Assembly (NCBI RefSeq): GCF_001884735.1
Contig: NZ_MJAP01000035.1
Coordinates: forward strand, 1 to 64,000
From: Natronohydrobacter thiooxidans
Lineage (GTDB): Bacteria > Pseudomonadota > Alphaproteobacteria > Rhodobacterales > Rhodobacteraceae
Length of the DNA: 64,000 bases
Direction of reading: 5' to 3'
The notes below the pieces were generated by a model, which was not told the DNA's origin, did no database searches, and saw only the letters and a program-made list of their open reading frames with translations. Position 1 is the stretch's first letter. The number at the start of each line of letters is the position of its first letter. Shown in pieces: positions 29,750 to 38,762 of this stretch. The translations under genes were made by a program, and so were the position numbers.

Positions 29750-30481
29750 TCAGCGATTGGCCACAGGCACGAAGGTCTCGAAATCGACCAGAGTGCCCAG
29801 CATCTGCATATAGGCGATGATCGCATCCATCTCGGTGACACGCCCCTCCTGCCCGTCGAAATTCCGCTGCTGCGCGCCGGGATAGCGATCAGCAACCGGG
29901 TCGCCGAACTCGTCCACCTGCGCAAAGAAGTCATCCACCGCCCGGTCGATCATCTCGTCGGTATAGGGATGGCCCAGCACCCGGTAGACACGCATGATAT
30001 CCTGCACATGCTCGGCATGCTCGCGCGTCAGCACCCGGTTCATCATGTAGCCATAAGACGGCATGATGGATTCCGGCACCACAGCGCGCGGGTCGATCAT
30101 ATGCTGAACATGCCAGTCATCCGAGTAGCGCCCACCCAGACGGGCGAGATCCGGCCCGGTCCGTTTGGACCCCCACTGGAACGGATGGTCATACATCGAT
30201 TCCGCTGCCAGCGAGTAATGGCCGTAGCGTTCCACCTCGTCGCGCATCGGGCGGATCATCTGGCTGTGGCAGACATAGCAGCCCTCGCGCAGATAGATTT
30301 CCCGGCCCTTGATCTCCAGCGGCGAATAGGGGCGCATGCCTTCGACTTTCTCGATCGTGTTGTCGAGATAGAAGAGCGGCACGATCTGAACGATCCCCCC
30401 GATGGTGACGACCAGAAACGACAGCACCAACAGCAGCGTGGCATGCGTCTCGATTTTCTTGTGATGGTCAAGAATACCCAT
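29750..30481 (-). CDS. ccoO: cbb3 cytochrome c oxidase subunit II (CcoO)
   Basis: 243 residues, the monoheme cytochrome c subunit. An N-terminal transmembrane anchor is followed by GCYVCHSQMIRPMRDEVERY, the heme-binding CxxCH with the strongly conserved flanking sequence of CcoO/FixO, and the axial methionine region IMPSYGYM. Its start lies 14 bp after the ccoN stop in the ccoNOQP operon. Confidence 0.96.
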   Translation of the reverse strand: MGILDHHKKIETHATLLLVLSFLVVTIGGIVQIVPLFYLDNTIEKVEGMRPYSPLEIKGREIYLREGCYVCHSQMIRPMRDEVERYGHYSLAAESMYDHPFQWGSKRTGPDLARLGGRYSDDWHVQHMIDPRAVVPESIMPSYGYMMNRVLTREHAEHVQDIMRVYRVLGHPYTDEMIDRAVDDFFAQVDEFGDPVADRYPGAQQRNFDGQEGRVTEMDAIIAYMQMLGTLVDFETFVPVANR

Positions 30482-30495
30482 TTTCCTGCCCTTTC

Positions 30496-32103
30496 TTATT
30501 CAGCAGGCACTGCGGAAGCAGCAGGCGCAGGCTTGCGCGCGGGGCTGCTCGTCACAGTTTTCCACAGGTTGTAGCACATGATGACAGCCCCCGCGAGGAA
30601 CAGCACCCCGCCCAGACCCCGCACCACATACATCGGGAATTTCGCGGCCACCGTGTCAGCGAAAGAGTTCACAAGGAAGCCCTGCGCATCGACTTCGCGC
30701 CACATCAGCCCTTCCATGATCCCCGTCACCCACATCGAGGCGGCGTAGAGCACGATCCCGATGGTCGCGAGCCAGAAATGCCAGCTGACCAGCCGCAGGC
30801 TGTAAAGCCCCTGACGCTGCCAGAGTTTCGGCACGAGGTAATAGAGCATCCCGAAGGTGATCATCCCGTTCCAGCCCAGCGCGCCCGAATGAACGTGCCC
30901 AATGGTCCAGTCCGTGTAATGCGACAGCGAGTTCACGGCCTTGATCGACATCATCGGCCCCTCGAAGGTGGCCATGCCGTAAAAGCCCACGGCCACCACC
31001 ATCATGCGGATGATCGGATCGGTGCGCAGCTTGTCCCAGGCGCCAGAAAGCGTCATCAGACCGTTGATCATGCCGCCCCAGCTCGGCATCCACAGCATGA
31101 TCGAGAAGGTCATGCCCAGAGTCTGCGCCCAATCCGGCAGCGCCGTGTAATGCAGATGGTGCGGACCCGCCCAGATATAGAGGAAGATCAGTGCCCAGAA
31201 ATGCATGATCGACAGCTTGTAGCTGTAGACCGGGCGTTCGGCCTGTTTCGGGATGAAATAATACATCATCCCAAGGAAGCCGGCCGTCAGGAAGAAGCCC
31301 ACGGCGTTATGGCCATACCACCACTGGATCATGGCCGATTGCACGCCCGACCAGACCGGCACCGATTTCGAGCCGAAGACCGAGACCGGGATCGCAAGGT
31401 TATTGACCAGGTGCAGCATTGCCACGGTGATGATGAAGGCCATGTAGAACCAGTTGGCCACATAGATATGCGGCTCGCGGCGCTTGATGATCGTGCCCAT
31501 GAAGACCAGCAGGAAGGCGACCCAGACAATCGTCAGCCACAGGTCGGTCAGCCATTCGGGCTCGGCATATTCATTGCCCTGGGTCGAGCCCAGCACATAG
31601 CCGGTCGCCGCCATGACGATGAAGACCTGATAGCCCCAGAACACGAACCATGAGAGCCCCCCGCCCCAAAGTCGCGCCGCCGAAGTACGCTGCACGACAT
31701 AGAAAGCCGATGCGATCAGCGCGTTCCCGCCAAAGGCGAAAATTACCGCAGAGGTATGCAGGGGACGCAGACGCCCGAAATTCAGATATCCCTGCGCCCA
31801 TTCGAAATTCAGCTCCGGCCAGGCCAGTTGAAAGGCGATGACCACACCGACCAGAAAGCCCACGACACCCCAGAAGGCCGTCGCGATCACGCCATAGCGC
31901 ACCGGCCCATCCATGTACTCGTTCTGGTTGGCAACTGGAACCGGCTCTCCGATTCGGCGGATGACCCAGATGAAGGTGACGGCGGCTGCCAGAATGATCA
32001 CCAACATATGGACCAGATATGGCAGATCGCGTGCCATGCTGGCAGCGATTGCGGCGATCACCACAATCAACCCCAGAACAGCAAGCTTGATGTAATCCCA
32101 CAT
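30496..32103 (-). CDS. ccoN: cbb3 cytochrome c oxidase subunit I (CcoN)
   Basis: 535 residues from the ATG at 32103 (MWDYIKLAVLG), which has AAGGGA upstream; a start at 32154 would add unconserved residues. CcoN is the catalytic subunit, with heme b, heme b3 and CuB, reducing oxygen to water with high affinity. About twelve transmembrane helices carry the histidine ligands, seen in LHTSAVIFAFGGN, WWYGHNAVGFFL, GPHHLHY and TIGHVHSGALGWN. An FNR box centred 101 bp upstream should induce the operon at low oxygen. Confidence 0.97.
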   Translation of the reverse strand: MWDYIKLAVLGLIVVIAAIAASMARDLPYLVHMLVIILAAAVTFIWVIRRIGEPVPVANQNEYMDGPVRYGVIATAFWGVVGFLVGVVIAFQLAWPELNFEWAQGYLNFGRLRPLHTSAVIFAFGGNALIASAFYVVQRTSAARLWGGGLSWFVFWGYQVFIVMAATGYVLGSTQGNEYAEPEWLTDLWLTIVWVAFLLVFMGTIIKRREPHIYVANWFYMAFIITVAMLHLVNNLAIPVSVFGSKSVPVWSGVQSAMIQWWYGHNAVGFFLTAGFLGMMYYFIPKQAERPVYSYKLSIMHFWALIFLYIWAGPHHLHYTALPDWAQTLGMTFSIMLWMPSWGGMINGLMTLSGAWDKLRTDPIIRMMVVAVGFYGMATFEGPMMSIKAVNSLSHYTDWTIGHVHSGALGWNGMITFGMLYYLVPKLWQRQGLYSLRLVSWHFWLATIGIVLYAASMWVTGIMEGLMWREVDAQGFLVNSFADTVAAKFPMYVVRGLGGVLFLAGAVIMCYNLWKTVTSSPARKPAPAASAVPAE

Positions 32104-32197
32104 AGTCTGCGTCCCTTGTTCTCGCTCTGCCGCGAAAATACGCGCGGCAGACACAGTTTTGCATGGTGCCTTTTGTCACGCCTGCCGCAAAGGGACT

Positions 32198-32211
32198 TTG
32201 ATTCAGGTCAA
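32198..32211. promoter_or_regulatory. FNR box between ccoN and the universal-stress gene
   Basis: TTGATTCAGGTCAA matches TTGAY-N4-RTCAA. Its centre is about 101 bp from both the ccoN and the uspA-like start codons, so one box may serve two divergent promoters. If used as class II sites, leaders of about 60 bases are expected on each side. Confidence 0.85.
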
Positions 32212-32305
32212 TGTCTGATGTTCAATGGATTGCGACAGATCATCGCGAGGCAGGTTTTCCTGCGCCAAGCTGCATGCACATGACCGTCCCAAGGAGGGCA
32301 CCCCA

Positions 32306-33145
32306 ATGGCCTATAAATCCATCTGCACATTTATCGCGTCAGAGGCGCAGGCCGACGGTCTGATTGCCTCTGCACAAAGCCTTGCCAATAGGTTCGACGC
32401 GCATCTCGAAATCTGTTGTCTGGGCATCGATACGACTCAGAGCGTGGGCTTCTATGCCGGGGCCCCGGCGATGATCTATCAGGATGCGCTCGATCAGGCG
32501 CGCGCCAGCGCTGATGCGCTTGCAACCCGTGTGAAAAAGCTGCTTCAGCATGCCGATCTGCGCTGGAGCGTCGACACAGCGATCCTGACCCTTGGCGGAA
32601 TTTCCTCTTATGTTGGACTGAAAGCCCGGTTCTCGGATCTCATCGTCCTGCCGCGACCCTATGGCGACGGGCATGGACCGCAGGACGAGTTCATAACCGA
32701 AGCGGCCCTTTTCGATGGTGGCGCGCCCGTGTTGGTTCTGCCCAAGCTGGGCCGCGAATTGCCGGATTTCGCCAAGATCGTGCTCGCCTGGAACCAGAGC
32801 GACGAGGCGCTGGCCGCGACCCGCGCCGCTCTGCCCTTGCTGAAGCTTGCGGATATGGTCAATGTCGTCGTGGTGGACCCGCCGGTGCACGGTATCGAAC
32901 GTTCGGACCCCGGCGGGATGCTGACGCAGCTGCTGGTGCGCCACGGCGTTACGGCGGATATCTCGGTTATCGCCAAGACCCTGCCGCGCATCAGCGACAT
33001 GTTGCGGCGGCATGCGCAGGATCAGGCCGCAGATCTGCTTGTGATCGGGGCGTACAGCCATTCGCGTCTGCGGCAGGCGATACTGGGCGGCACAACGCGC
33101 AATCTGCTGGAGGAGACCACGATCCCGGTCTTTCTGGCGCGCTAG
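32306..33145 (+). CDS. Universal stress protein (UspA family, tandem domain)
   Basis: 279 residues from the ATG at 32306, with AAGGAGGG upstream. Two UspA-type halves are present. The second is well conserved, with FAKIVLAWNQSDEA and an ATP-loop-like ADLLVIGAYSHSRLRQAILGG ending in TIPVFLAR; the first is more divergent. The protein has no membrane segment. It shares the FNR box with ccoN, so oxygen-limited induction is likely (inference). The biochemical role is unknown. Confidence 0.85.
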   Translation: MAYKSICTFIASEAQADGLIASAQSLANRFDAHLEICCLGIDTTQSVGFYAGAPAMIYQDALDQARASADALATRVKKLLQHADLRWSVDTAILTLGGISSYVGLKARFSDLIVLPRPYGDGHGPQDEFITEAALFDGGAPVLVLPKLGRELPDFAKIVLAWNQSDEALAATRAALPLLKLADMVNVVVVDPPVHGIERSDPGGMLTQLLVRHGVTADISVIAKTLPRISDMLRRHAQDQAADLLVIGAYSHSRLRQAILGGTTRNLLEETTIPVFLAR

Positions 33146-33210
33146 GAGAGCTTCCGCTGGGGCGGAGCAGGGCCAAGTGGCAAGCCGGTCCAAGGTGATC
33201 GGCCGCGCCT

Positions 33211-33642
33211 TTAGAAACCGCGCCGCACCAGTTCCCGCGCGATCAGCGCTTCTGCATCGGCCAGATAAGGCCGCATGAACTCGGACGCGGCTTCGCGGTC
33301 ATGGCGCGCATGTCGCGCGTAAGTCAGAAGAAGCGAGTCAGAAAAACCGCGCAGACCGGTCTGGAAGCGCAGCGCCTGCGTCGGATCGAGCATTTGCAGG
33401 TTTTCTTGCGGCAGTTCCGGCAGATCGCGCTCAATGCCCGCGCCCCTTGGCGCCGTCAAATCCGCCGATATGGACGCCGTGCGCCAAGCGGAATGGCCGA
33501 CATAGCCCGCGCAGATAACAGCCAGCGCGATCAGACCGAAACCTGTCCTGCTGCCGCTCGCCCGGCCCTGCGCCACGCGGCCTGGTCCCTGACGCGGCTG
33601 CGTGCGGACCAGCGCGTCGTAATCTTTGTCCCAATCGAACAT
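33211..33642 (-). CDS. Hypothetical membrane protein
   Basis: 143 residues from the ATG at 33642, MFDWDKDYDALVRTQ. A basic N-terminal stretch precedes one transmembrane segment (FGLIALAVICAGYVGHSAW, about residues 53-71) and a polar C-terminal domain with several arginines. No family is recognised. It lies 101 bp downstream of fnrL on the same strand, so it may be read from the fnrL promoter. Confidence 0.65.
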   Translation of the reverse strand: MFDWDKDYDALVRTQPRQGPGRVAQGRASGSRTGFGLIALAVICAGYVGHSAWRTASISADLTAPRGAGIERDLPELPQENLQMLDPTQALRFQTGLRGFSDSLLLTYARHARHDREAASEFMRPYLADAEALIARELVRRGF

Positions 33643-33743
33643 GAACCGGTCCCAGTTGCGCGACCGTCTCTGGCTACGCGCTGCTCGGGGCAGCAACAGG
33701 TCAAAATTGCGACAAAGCTATGGTCGGGTACGCGATGCCCGAA

Positions 33744-34496
33744 TCAGACCAGAAATCCACCGTCCGAATCGTCGCCGGTCTCTTCCAGGAGACGATCAAA
33801 ATCGGGAATCACAATCTGGCGCTTGCCTTCCGTCACGATCAGCCCCTCCTTGCGCAGGGCGGACATCTGGCGGCTGACGGTTTCCAGCGTGAGGCCAAGA
33901 TATTCCGACATTGCCTCTCGCGTCAGCGGAAGATCGAAGCGCAGCTCCCCGTCAGAGGTGTTCAACTGCAGAGAGGCATCACGCCGGGCGATGATGCAGA
34001 CAAGGCTGGCAATCTTCTCGCGCGCGGTCTTGCGGCCGAGCAGCAGCATCCATTCGCGCGCCGCATCCAACTCGTCCAGCGTCATCTCCAGAAGCCGCTG
34101 CGCGATATGCGGCGTGCGCAGCATCATCTCTTCAAACGGCTTCTTGCGAAAACAGCACATCACCAGATCGGTCGCCGCAGTCACGTCATAGGCCGAGGTT
34201 TCGCGGCCCGGACGCCCCACGAAATCAGATGGCAGCAGCAGACCGACCATCTGTCGACGCCCGTCTTCCATGGTCTGGCTCAGGGTCGCGATTCCGGTGA
34301 CGACCGAGGCCACGAAATCCATCTTGTCCCCGGCCCAGACCACCGTTTGCCCGGCCTCGAAGCTACGGTAATACTTGAATTGCTCCAGAAGTTCCAACTC
34401 GTCAGATTCGCACCGGGCGCAGACCGCCCGATGACGGATCGGGCAGTCATTGCAGTCTTGCGAATAGGGCTGGATCTTGGGGTAGGTTCTGGTCAT
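33744..34496 (-). CDS. fnrL: Oxygen-sensing regulator FnrL (Crp/Fnr family)
   Basis: 250 residues. FnrL binds an oxygen-labile [4Fe-4S] cluster and activates micro-oxic genes. The N-terminus has C15, C18, C26 and C29 (DCNDCPIRHRAVCARC), and a further cysteine pair lies near residue 113 (VMCCFRKK). The cyclic-nucleotide-type beta roll is followed by a helix-turn-helix with ETVSRQMSALRKEG, whose E..SR residues recognise TTGAT. An in-frame stop just upstream fixes the start. A perfect FNR box ends 7 bp before the ATG, which suggests autoregulation. Confidence 0.96.
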   Translation of the reverse strand: MTRTYPKIQPYSQDCNDCPIRHRAVCARCESDELELLEQFKYYRSFEAGQTVVWAGDKMDFVASVVTGIATLSQTMEDGRRQMVGLLLPSDFVGRPGRETSAYDVTAATDLVMCCFRKKPFEEMMLRTPHIAQRLLEMTLDELDAAREWMLLLGRKTAREKIASLVCIIARRDASLQLNTSDGELRFDLPLTREAMSEYLGLTLETVSRQMSALRKEGLIVTEGKRQIVIPDFDRLLEETGDDSDGGFLV

Positions 34497-34502
34497 CAGC
34501 TA

Positions 34503-34516
34503 TTGATCTACATCAA
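34503..34516. promoter_or_regulatory. FNR box between fnrL and hemN
   Basis: TTGATCTACATCAA is a perfect TTGAT-N4-ATCAA. It begins 7 bp from the fnrL ATG and its centre is 42.5 bp from the hemN ATG at 34552. For hemN, a class II site would place transcription start at or one base before the ATG. For fnrL, the box lies inside the leader, where binding should block transcription. Confidence 0.9.
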
Positions 34517-34551
34517 GGCGCGGGGGGCGGAGACAATTAAAACCTACCGCC

Positions 34552-35907
34552 ATGACGCACATAAAGCAACTTTCCGAATTGGGTTTGTTCGACGCTCGTG
34601 TACCCCGGTACACCAGCTATCCGACCGCACCGCATTTTTCACCCGGCCTGCCAGCCGACACCTTTGCGCAGTGGATTCAACAAATTCCCGAGGGAAGTGC
34701 AATCTCGCTTTACCTGCATGTGCCCTTCTGCCGCAGGTTGTGCTGGTTCTGCGCCTGCCGCACACAGGGCACATCAAGCGACGCGCCGGTGCTGGCCTAT
34801 GCCCAGACGCTCAAGGCAGAGCTGGAAATCTTCCGTAAACACCTGCCCCAAGGCGTGGAGCTTGCGCGCCTGCATTGGGGCGGCGGCACACCGACAATGC
34901 TGCCCGCGCCCGCCATGCGTGAGCTGTCGGCGCATGTGTTCGACATCGCGCCGCTTGCCGAAGGCGGCGAGTTCTCGGTCGAGATTGACCCCAACGAGAT
35001 TGACGATGCGCGCCTTGACGCTCTGGCGGAAGCGGGCATGAACCGCGCCTCGATCGGCGTGCAGGATTTCGACCCCGAGATTCAGGGAATCATCGGCCGG
35101 GATCAAAGCTTCGAGGTCACGAAAGCCGCCGTCGATGCCTTGCGCGCGCACGGCATCCAGAGCCTGAATGCCGACATCCTCTACGGTCTGCCGAATCAAA
35201 CCCAGCGCAGGATCGCCGATTCGATTCAGAAGCTCTTGTCACTGAGCCCGGATCGGATCGCACTTTACGGCTATGCGCATGTGCCGTGGATGGCGCGGCG
35301 CCAACAGATGATCCCGTCCGACACCCTGCCCCGGCCCGAAGAGCGGCTGGATCTCTTCGAGACCGCACGCCGCCTGCTGGTCTGGGATGGCTATGACGAG
35401 ATCGGCATCGACCATTTCGCGCGTCCCCATGACGGGCTTGCCCTTGCCGCAAGGACCGGAAAGCTGCGGCGGAATTTTCAGGGCTATACGGATGATACCG
35501 CACCCGTTCTGGTCGGGCTTGGCGCATCCTCCATCTCGCGCTTCCCACAAGGCTTCGCGCAGAACACTTCTGCGACGGCCCCATGGAAAAAGGCAATCGA
35601 GCAAGGTCTGTTTGCAACAGCACGGGGCCATGTCTTCACCCCAACGGATATCTGGCGCAGCCGCGCGATCGAGGCACTGATGTGTGATTTTCGCCTGTCA
35701 CGGGAAGAACTGATCGGCTCTTTCGGTGCCGATGCCGATGTACTGGATGCGCTGATCGCCGAGGCCGCGATGCGCTTTGGCAAATTCGTGACGCTGACGC
35801 CGGACGGGCTGGAAATCACGCCGGAGGGTCGCCCCCTGACGCGCATGGCGGCAACTGTCTTTGACGAATACGCAATGGACAAGGCCGGGCACAGTTCCGC
35901 AGTCTAG
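34552..35907 (+). CDS. hemN: Oxygen-independent coproporphyrinogen III oxidase
   Basis: 451 residues, a radical SAM enzyme that converts coproporphyrinogen III to protoporphyrinogen IX without oxygen. The cluster motif C60-x3-C64-x2-C67 (CRRLCWFC) is followed by the HemN-typical extra cysteine at 69. VPRYTSYPTAPHF near the start and HWGGGTPT (S-adenosylmethionine glycine motif) are present. No ribosome-binding site is visible before the ATG, in keeping with a near-leaderless mRNA from the FNR-dependent promoter. Some Rhodobacter species call a paralogue hemZ. Confidence 0.94.
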   Translation: MTHIKQLSELGLFDARVPRYTSYPTAPHFSPGLPADTFAQWIQQIPEGSAISLYLHVPFCRRLCWFCACRTQGTSSDAPVLAYAQTLKAELEIFRKHLPQGVELARLHWGGGTPTMLPAPAMRELSAHVFDIAPLAEGGEFSVEIDPNEIDDARLDALAEAGMNRASIGVQDFDPEIQGIIGRDQSFEVTKAAVDALRAHGIQSLNADILYGLPNQTQRRIADSIQKLLSLSPDRIALYGYAHVPWMARRQQMIPSDTLPRPEERLDLFETARRLLVWDGYDEIGIDHFARPHDGLALAARTGKLRRNFQGYTDDTAPVLVGLGASSISRFPQGFAQNTSATAPWKKAIEQGLFATARGHVFTPTDIWRSRAIEALMCDFRLSREELIGSFGADADVLDALIAEAAMRFGKFVTLTPDGLEITPEGRPLTRMAATVFDEYAMDKAGHSSAV

Positions 35908-35923
35908 TCGGCGCATCCCGCTT

Positions 35924-37141
35924 CTATGCAGCATTCTCGACAAACCGGATCAGGCGCGGCAGGCAGACACGTTTCAGATCGTAGTTCTCGATGATCGTCT
36001 CGCGCGCCGCCGTACGCAGCCGTCCCTGCCGTTCTGGCCTTGCCAGCGCATCTGTCAGCGCCTCTGACCAGCCGTCGATATCAAAGAAATCCACCAGAAG
36101 CCCGTTTGTGCCATCGGTGATCACCTCTTCCACCGGACCGGTGCGCGAGGCAATGACACAGGCCCCCATCGCCATCGCCTCCAGCATGGACCATGACAGT
36201 ACGAAGGGCACGGTCAGATAGGCATGCGCGCGGCTGATCTGCAGCACGCGCTGGTAATCGCCATAAGGCACGCGCCCCAGAAAATGCACGCGGCTCAGGT
36301 CCAGCCGCCCCTCCAATTCTCGCAGGAATACCTCGCGCCAACAGCCCTGTGCCGGGGCCGCACCATAGCTGACCCCATCCCCGCCAATGATGACGACCTG
36401 CGCATGGGGCCGCATCTCCAGAACCTCGGGAAGGGCGCGCAGCAAGACATGCGTGCCGCGATAGGGTTCGAGATTGCGCGCGACATAGGTCAGAACCTCG
36501 TCACCCGCCCGCAGCAATTGCCCGTTCGGCAAGGTGAAGCTGGCGTGCGGATCAGGTTTCAGTACATCCGTATCCACCCCGTCATGCGTGATGGTGATCT
36601 TGTCGCGAAAGCAGGGCGGGAAGGTGTCGGCCTGCCATTCGGTCGGCGACAGGGCAGCATCCGCCTGCACCATGGCCAAGGCCAGATGCGCCTGCCGGGC
36701 CGTGACGGAAAACCCCGTCGTAGGGTCAGCGCGGCTGAATTCCGGGTCAAACCCCACATCCAGCCCCCGTGTGGCATAGAAAAACTCGGCATAGACCAGC
36801 AGCCGCGCCTCGGGCCAGACCTCGCGCAGGAACAGGGTCTCACCCCAGCCGGAATGACCGAAGATCACATCCGGGGTGAAACCCAGCTTGTCGCGCAACT
36901 GGATCGCCGCACGCGCAACGCGATGGGCGCGGTCTGTCATCGCGGTATAGGTGGTCCCGAGCCGCGACTGGCGCGGGTCCGGCGCAGGATCGGGCATCGG
37001 GTAGCGATAGGTTCTGATCTGCGTCGTCTGGCTGTTTGTCTCGGCAGTCAGCGCCACAACCTGATGCCCACGGGCGACAAGGGCAGGTGCAAGATGCTTG
37101 AACTGGCCGGGAAAGTTCTGATGGACTAGAAGCACCCGCAC
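35924..37141 (-). CDS. Glycosyltransferase family 4 (GT-B) protein
   Basis: 405 residues. The N-terminus MRVLLVHQNFPGQFKHLAPAL matches the Glyco_trans_4-type domain (Pfam PF12000-like), and the C-terminal Glycos_transf_1 domain shows YVARNLEPYRGTHVLLRALP and FVLSWSMLEAMAMGACVIAS, with the EX7E-region glutamate, then PVEEVITDGTNGLLVDFFD. It probably makes a polysaccharide or glycolipid; donor and acceptor are unknown. It starts 16 bp after the yejF stop on the same strand and is convergent with hemN, 16 bp apart. Confidence 0.85.
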   Translation of the reverse strand: MRVLLVHQNFPGQFKHLAPALVARGHQVVALTAETNSQTTQIRTYRYPMPDPAPDPRQSRLGTTYTAMTDRAHRVARAAIQLRDKLGFTPDVIFGHSGWGETLFLREVWPEARLLVYAEFFYATRGLDVGFDPEFSRADPTTGFSVTARQAHLALAMVQADAALSPTEWQADTFPPCFRDKITITHDGVDTDVLKPDPHASFTLPNGQLLRAGDEVLTYVARNLEPYRGTHVLLRALPEVLEMRPHAQVVIIGGDGVSYGAAPAQGCWREVFLRELEGRLDLSRVHFLGRVPYGDYQRVLQISRAHAYLTVPFVLSWSMLEAMAMGACVIASRTGPVEEVITDGTNGLLVDFFDIDGWSEALTDALARPERQGRLRTAARETIIENYDLKRVCLPRLIRFVENAA

Positions 37142-37157
37142 CTTGCAGCCTTTCGCG

Positions 37158-38762
37158 TTACGCAGCCCCGATGGCGGTTATGTCAAACGCGGCGGCCAGA
37201 AGCTGGCGCGTGTACTCGCTTTGTGGCGCGTCAAAAACCTGATCGATCTGCCCGGCCTCGACCACATCACCCTGACGCATGACGATCACCTTGTGCGAAA
37301 GCGCGCGCACCACGCGCAGGTCATGGCTGATGAACAGATAGGCCAGCCCGTATTTGCGCTGCAGATTGCGCAGCAATTCGACGATCTGCACCTGCACCGT
37401 CATGTCCAGCGCCGAGGTCGGCTCATCAAGCACCACCAGTTTCGGACGCAGGATCATGGCGCGGGCAATCGCGATGCGCTGACGCTGCCCACCGGAAAAC
37501 TCATGCGGGTAGCGCTCCATCGTGGCGGGATCGAGCCCCACCTCGGCCATGATCTCGGCGACCAGTTCACGCGCGGACCGGCCAGTGGGCACGCCGTGTA
37601 CGCCCAGGCCCTCGGCGATGATCTGCTCGACGGTCATGCGCGGACTCAGGCTGCCGAAGGGATCTTGAAACACGATCTGCAAATGGCGGCGCAGATTGCG
37701 CAAATCCGACGATTTGCGCCCCTGAATATCGGCGCCTTCGAACCAGATCGGTCCCTTGCTGGAAATCAGCCGCAGGATGGCGAGCGCCAGCGTGGTCTTG
37801 CCCGACCCCGATTCACCGACGATCCCAAGGGTTTCGCCCGCGCGCAGCGTGAGCGTCGCCTCATTGACGGCCTTCACATGGCCCACAGTGCGGCGCAGGA
37901 AACCGCGCTGGATCGGAAACCAGATGCGCAGCTTGTCAGTGCGCAGGATCTCACTCGCATCTGATGGCACCGGTGCAGGCTGGCCGGTCGATTCCGCGGC
38001 CAGCAGCTTTTGCGTATAGGGATGCTTTGGCGCGGCAAAGATGTCCGAGGTCGGCCCCTGCTCTACGATCTCCCCATCCTTCATCACGCAGACCCGATCA
38101 GCAAAGCGCCGCACGATATTCAGATCATGGGTGATGAACAGCAGGCTCATCCCCTCGGCGCGTTTCAGATCGACCAGCAATTCCAGAATCTGCGCCTGAA
38201 TCGTCACATCCAGCGCCGTGGTCGGCTCGTCTGCGACCAGCAGTTCCGGCTCGTTGGCAAGCGCCATGGCGATCATCACGCGCTGTCTCTGCCCACCGGA
38301 TAACTGATGCGGATAGGCCCCCATACGGCTTTCAGCGTCGCGGATGCCCACCTTTTCCAGCAATTCCAGCACCCGCTTGCGCGCCTTCGCCCCGCCCAGT
38401 CCCTGATGCAGAGACAGGCTTTCCGTGATCTGCTTCTCGATCGTGTGCAGCGGGTTCAGCGAGGTCATCGGCTCCTGAAAGATGAAGCTGATGTCATTGC
38501 CGCGCACCTGCCGCAACATCCGGTCAGACGCCCCGACAAGCTGATCGCCCCTGAAGGTCACAGAGCCTGTCACCCGCGCCGAATCCGGCAACAGCCCCAC
38601 GGTCGACAGCGCGCTGACCGATTTGCCGGATCCGGATTCGCCCACCAGCGCGACCGTTTCGCCCTTGTGCAGGTGGAAGCTGACACCGCGCACCGCATGC
38701 ACCTGGCGACCTTCCTGATGAAAGGTGACGGACAGGTTATTCACATTCAGGATACGGGTCAT
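37158..38762 (-). CDS. yejF: Peptide ABC transporter ATP-binding protein (two fused NBDs, YejF)
   Basis: 534 residues with two complete ABC ATPase domains. Walker A motifs are GESGSGKSVSAL near residue 37 and GESGSGKTTLAL near residue 316. Signature motifs are LSGGQRQRVMIAMA and FSGGQRQRIAIARA, with Walker B ELLVADEPTTALD and LVVLDEPTSALD. The fused DppD-DppF layout is that of YejF. It overlaps yejE by 4 bp and energises the YejABEF importer, whose known substrates include oligopeptides and microcin C. Confidence 0.93.
   Translation of the reverse strand: MTRILNVNNLSVTFHQEGRQVHAVRGVSFHLHKGETVALVGESGSGKSVSALSTVGLLPDSARVTGSVTFRGDQLVGASDRMLRQVRGNDISFIFQEPMTSLNPLHTIEKQITESLSLHQGLGGAKARKRVLELLEKVGIRDAESRMGAYPHQLSGGQRQRVMIAMALANEPELLVADEPTTALDVTIQAQILELLVDLKRAEGMSLLFITHDLNIVRRFADRVCVMKDGEIVEQGPTSDIFAAPKHPYTQKLLAAESTGQPAPVPSDASEILRTDKLRIWFPIQRGFLRRTVGHVKAVNEATLTLRAGETLGIVGESGSGKTTLALAILRLISSKGPIWFEGADIQGRKSSDLRNLRRHLQIVFQDPFGSLSPRMTVEQIIAEGLGVHGVPTGRSARELVAEIMAEVGLDPATMERYPHEFSGGQRQRIAIARAMILRPKLVVLDEPTSALDMTVQVQIVELLRNLQRKYGLAYLFISHDLRVVRALSHKVIVMRQGDVVEAGQIDQVFDAPQSEYTRQLLAAAFDITAIGAA

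Noticed and set aside
33679..33694. Hairpin GCTGC/GCAGC between fnrL and the downstream membrane-protein gene as a terminator
   Set aside because: Five base pairs only and no T-run, so it cannot be called a terminator.
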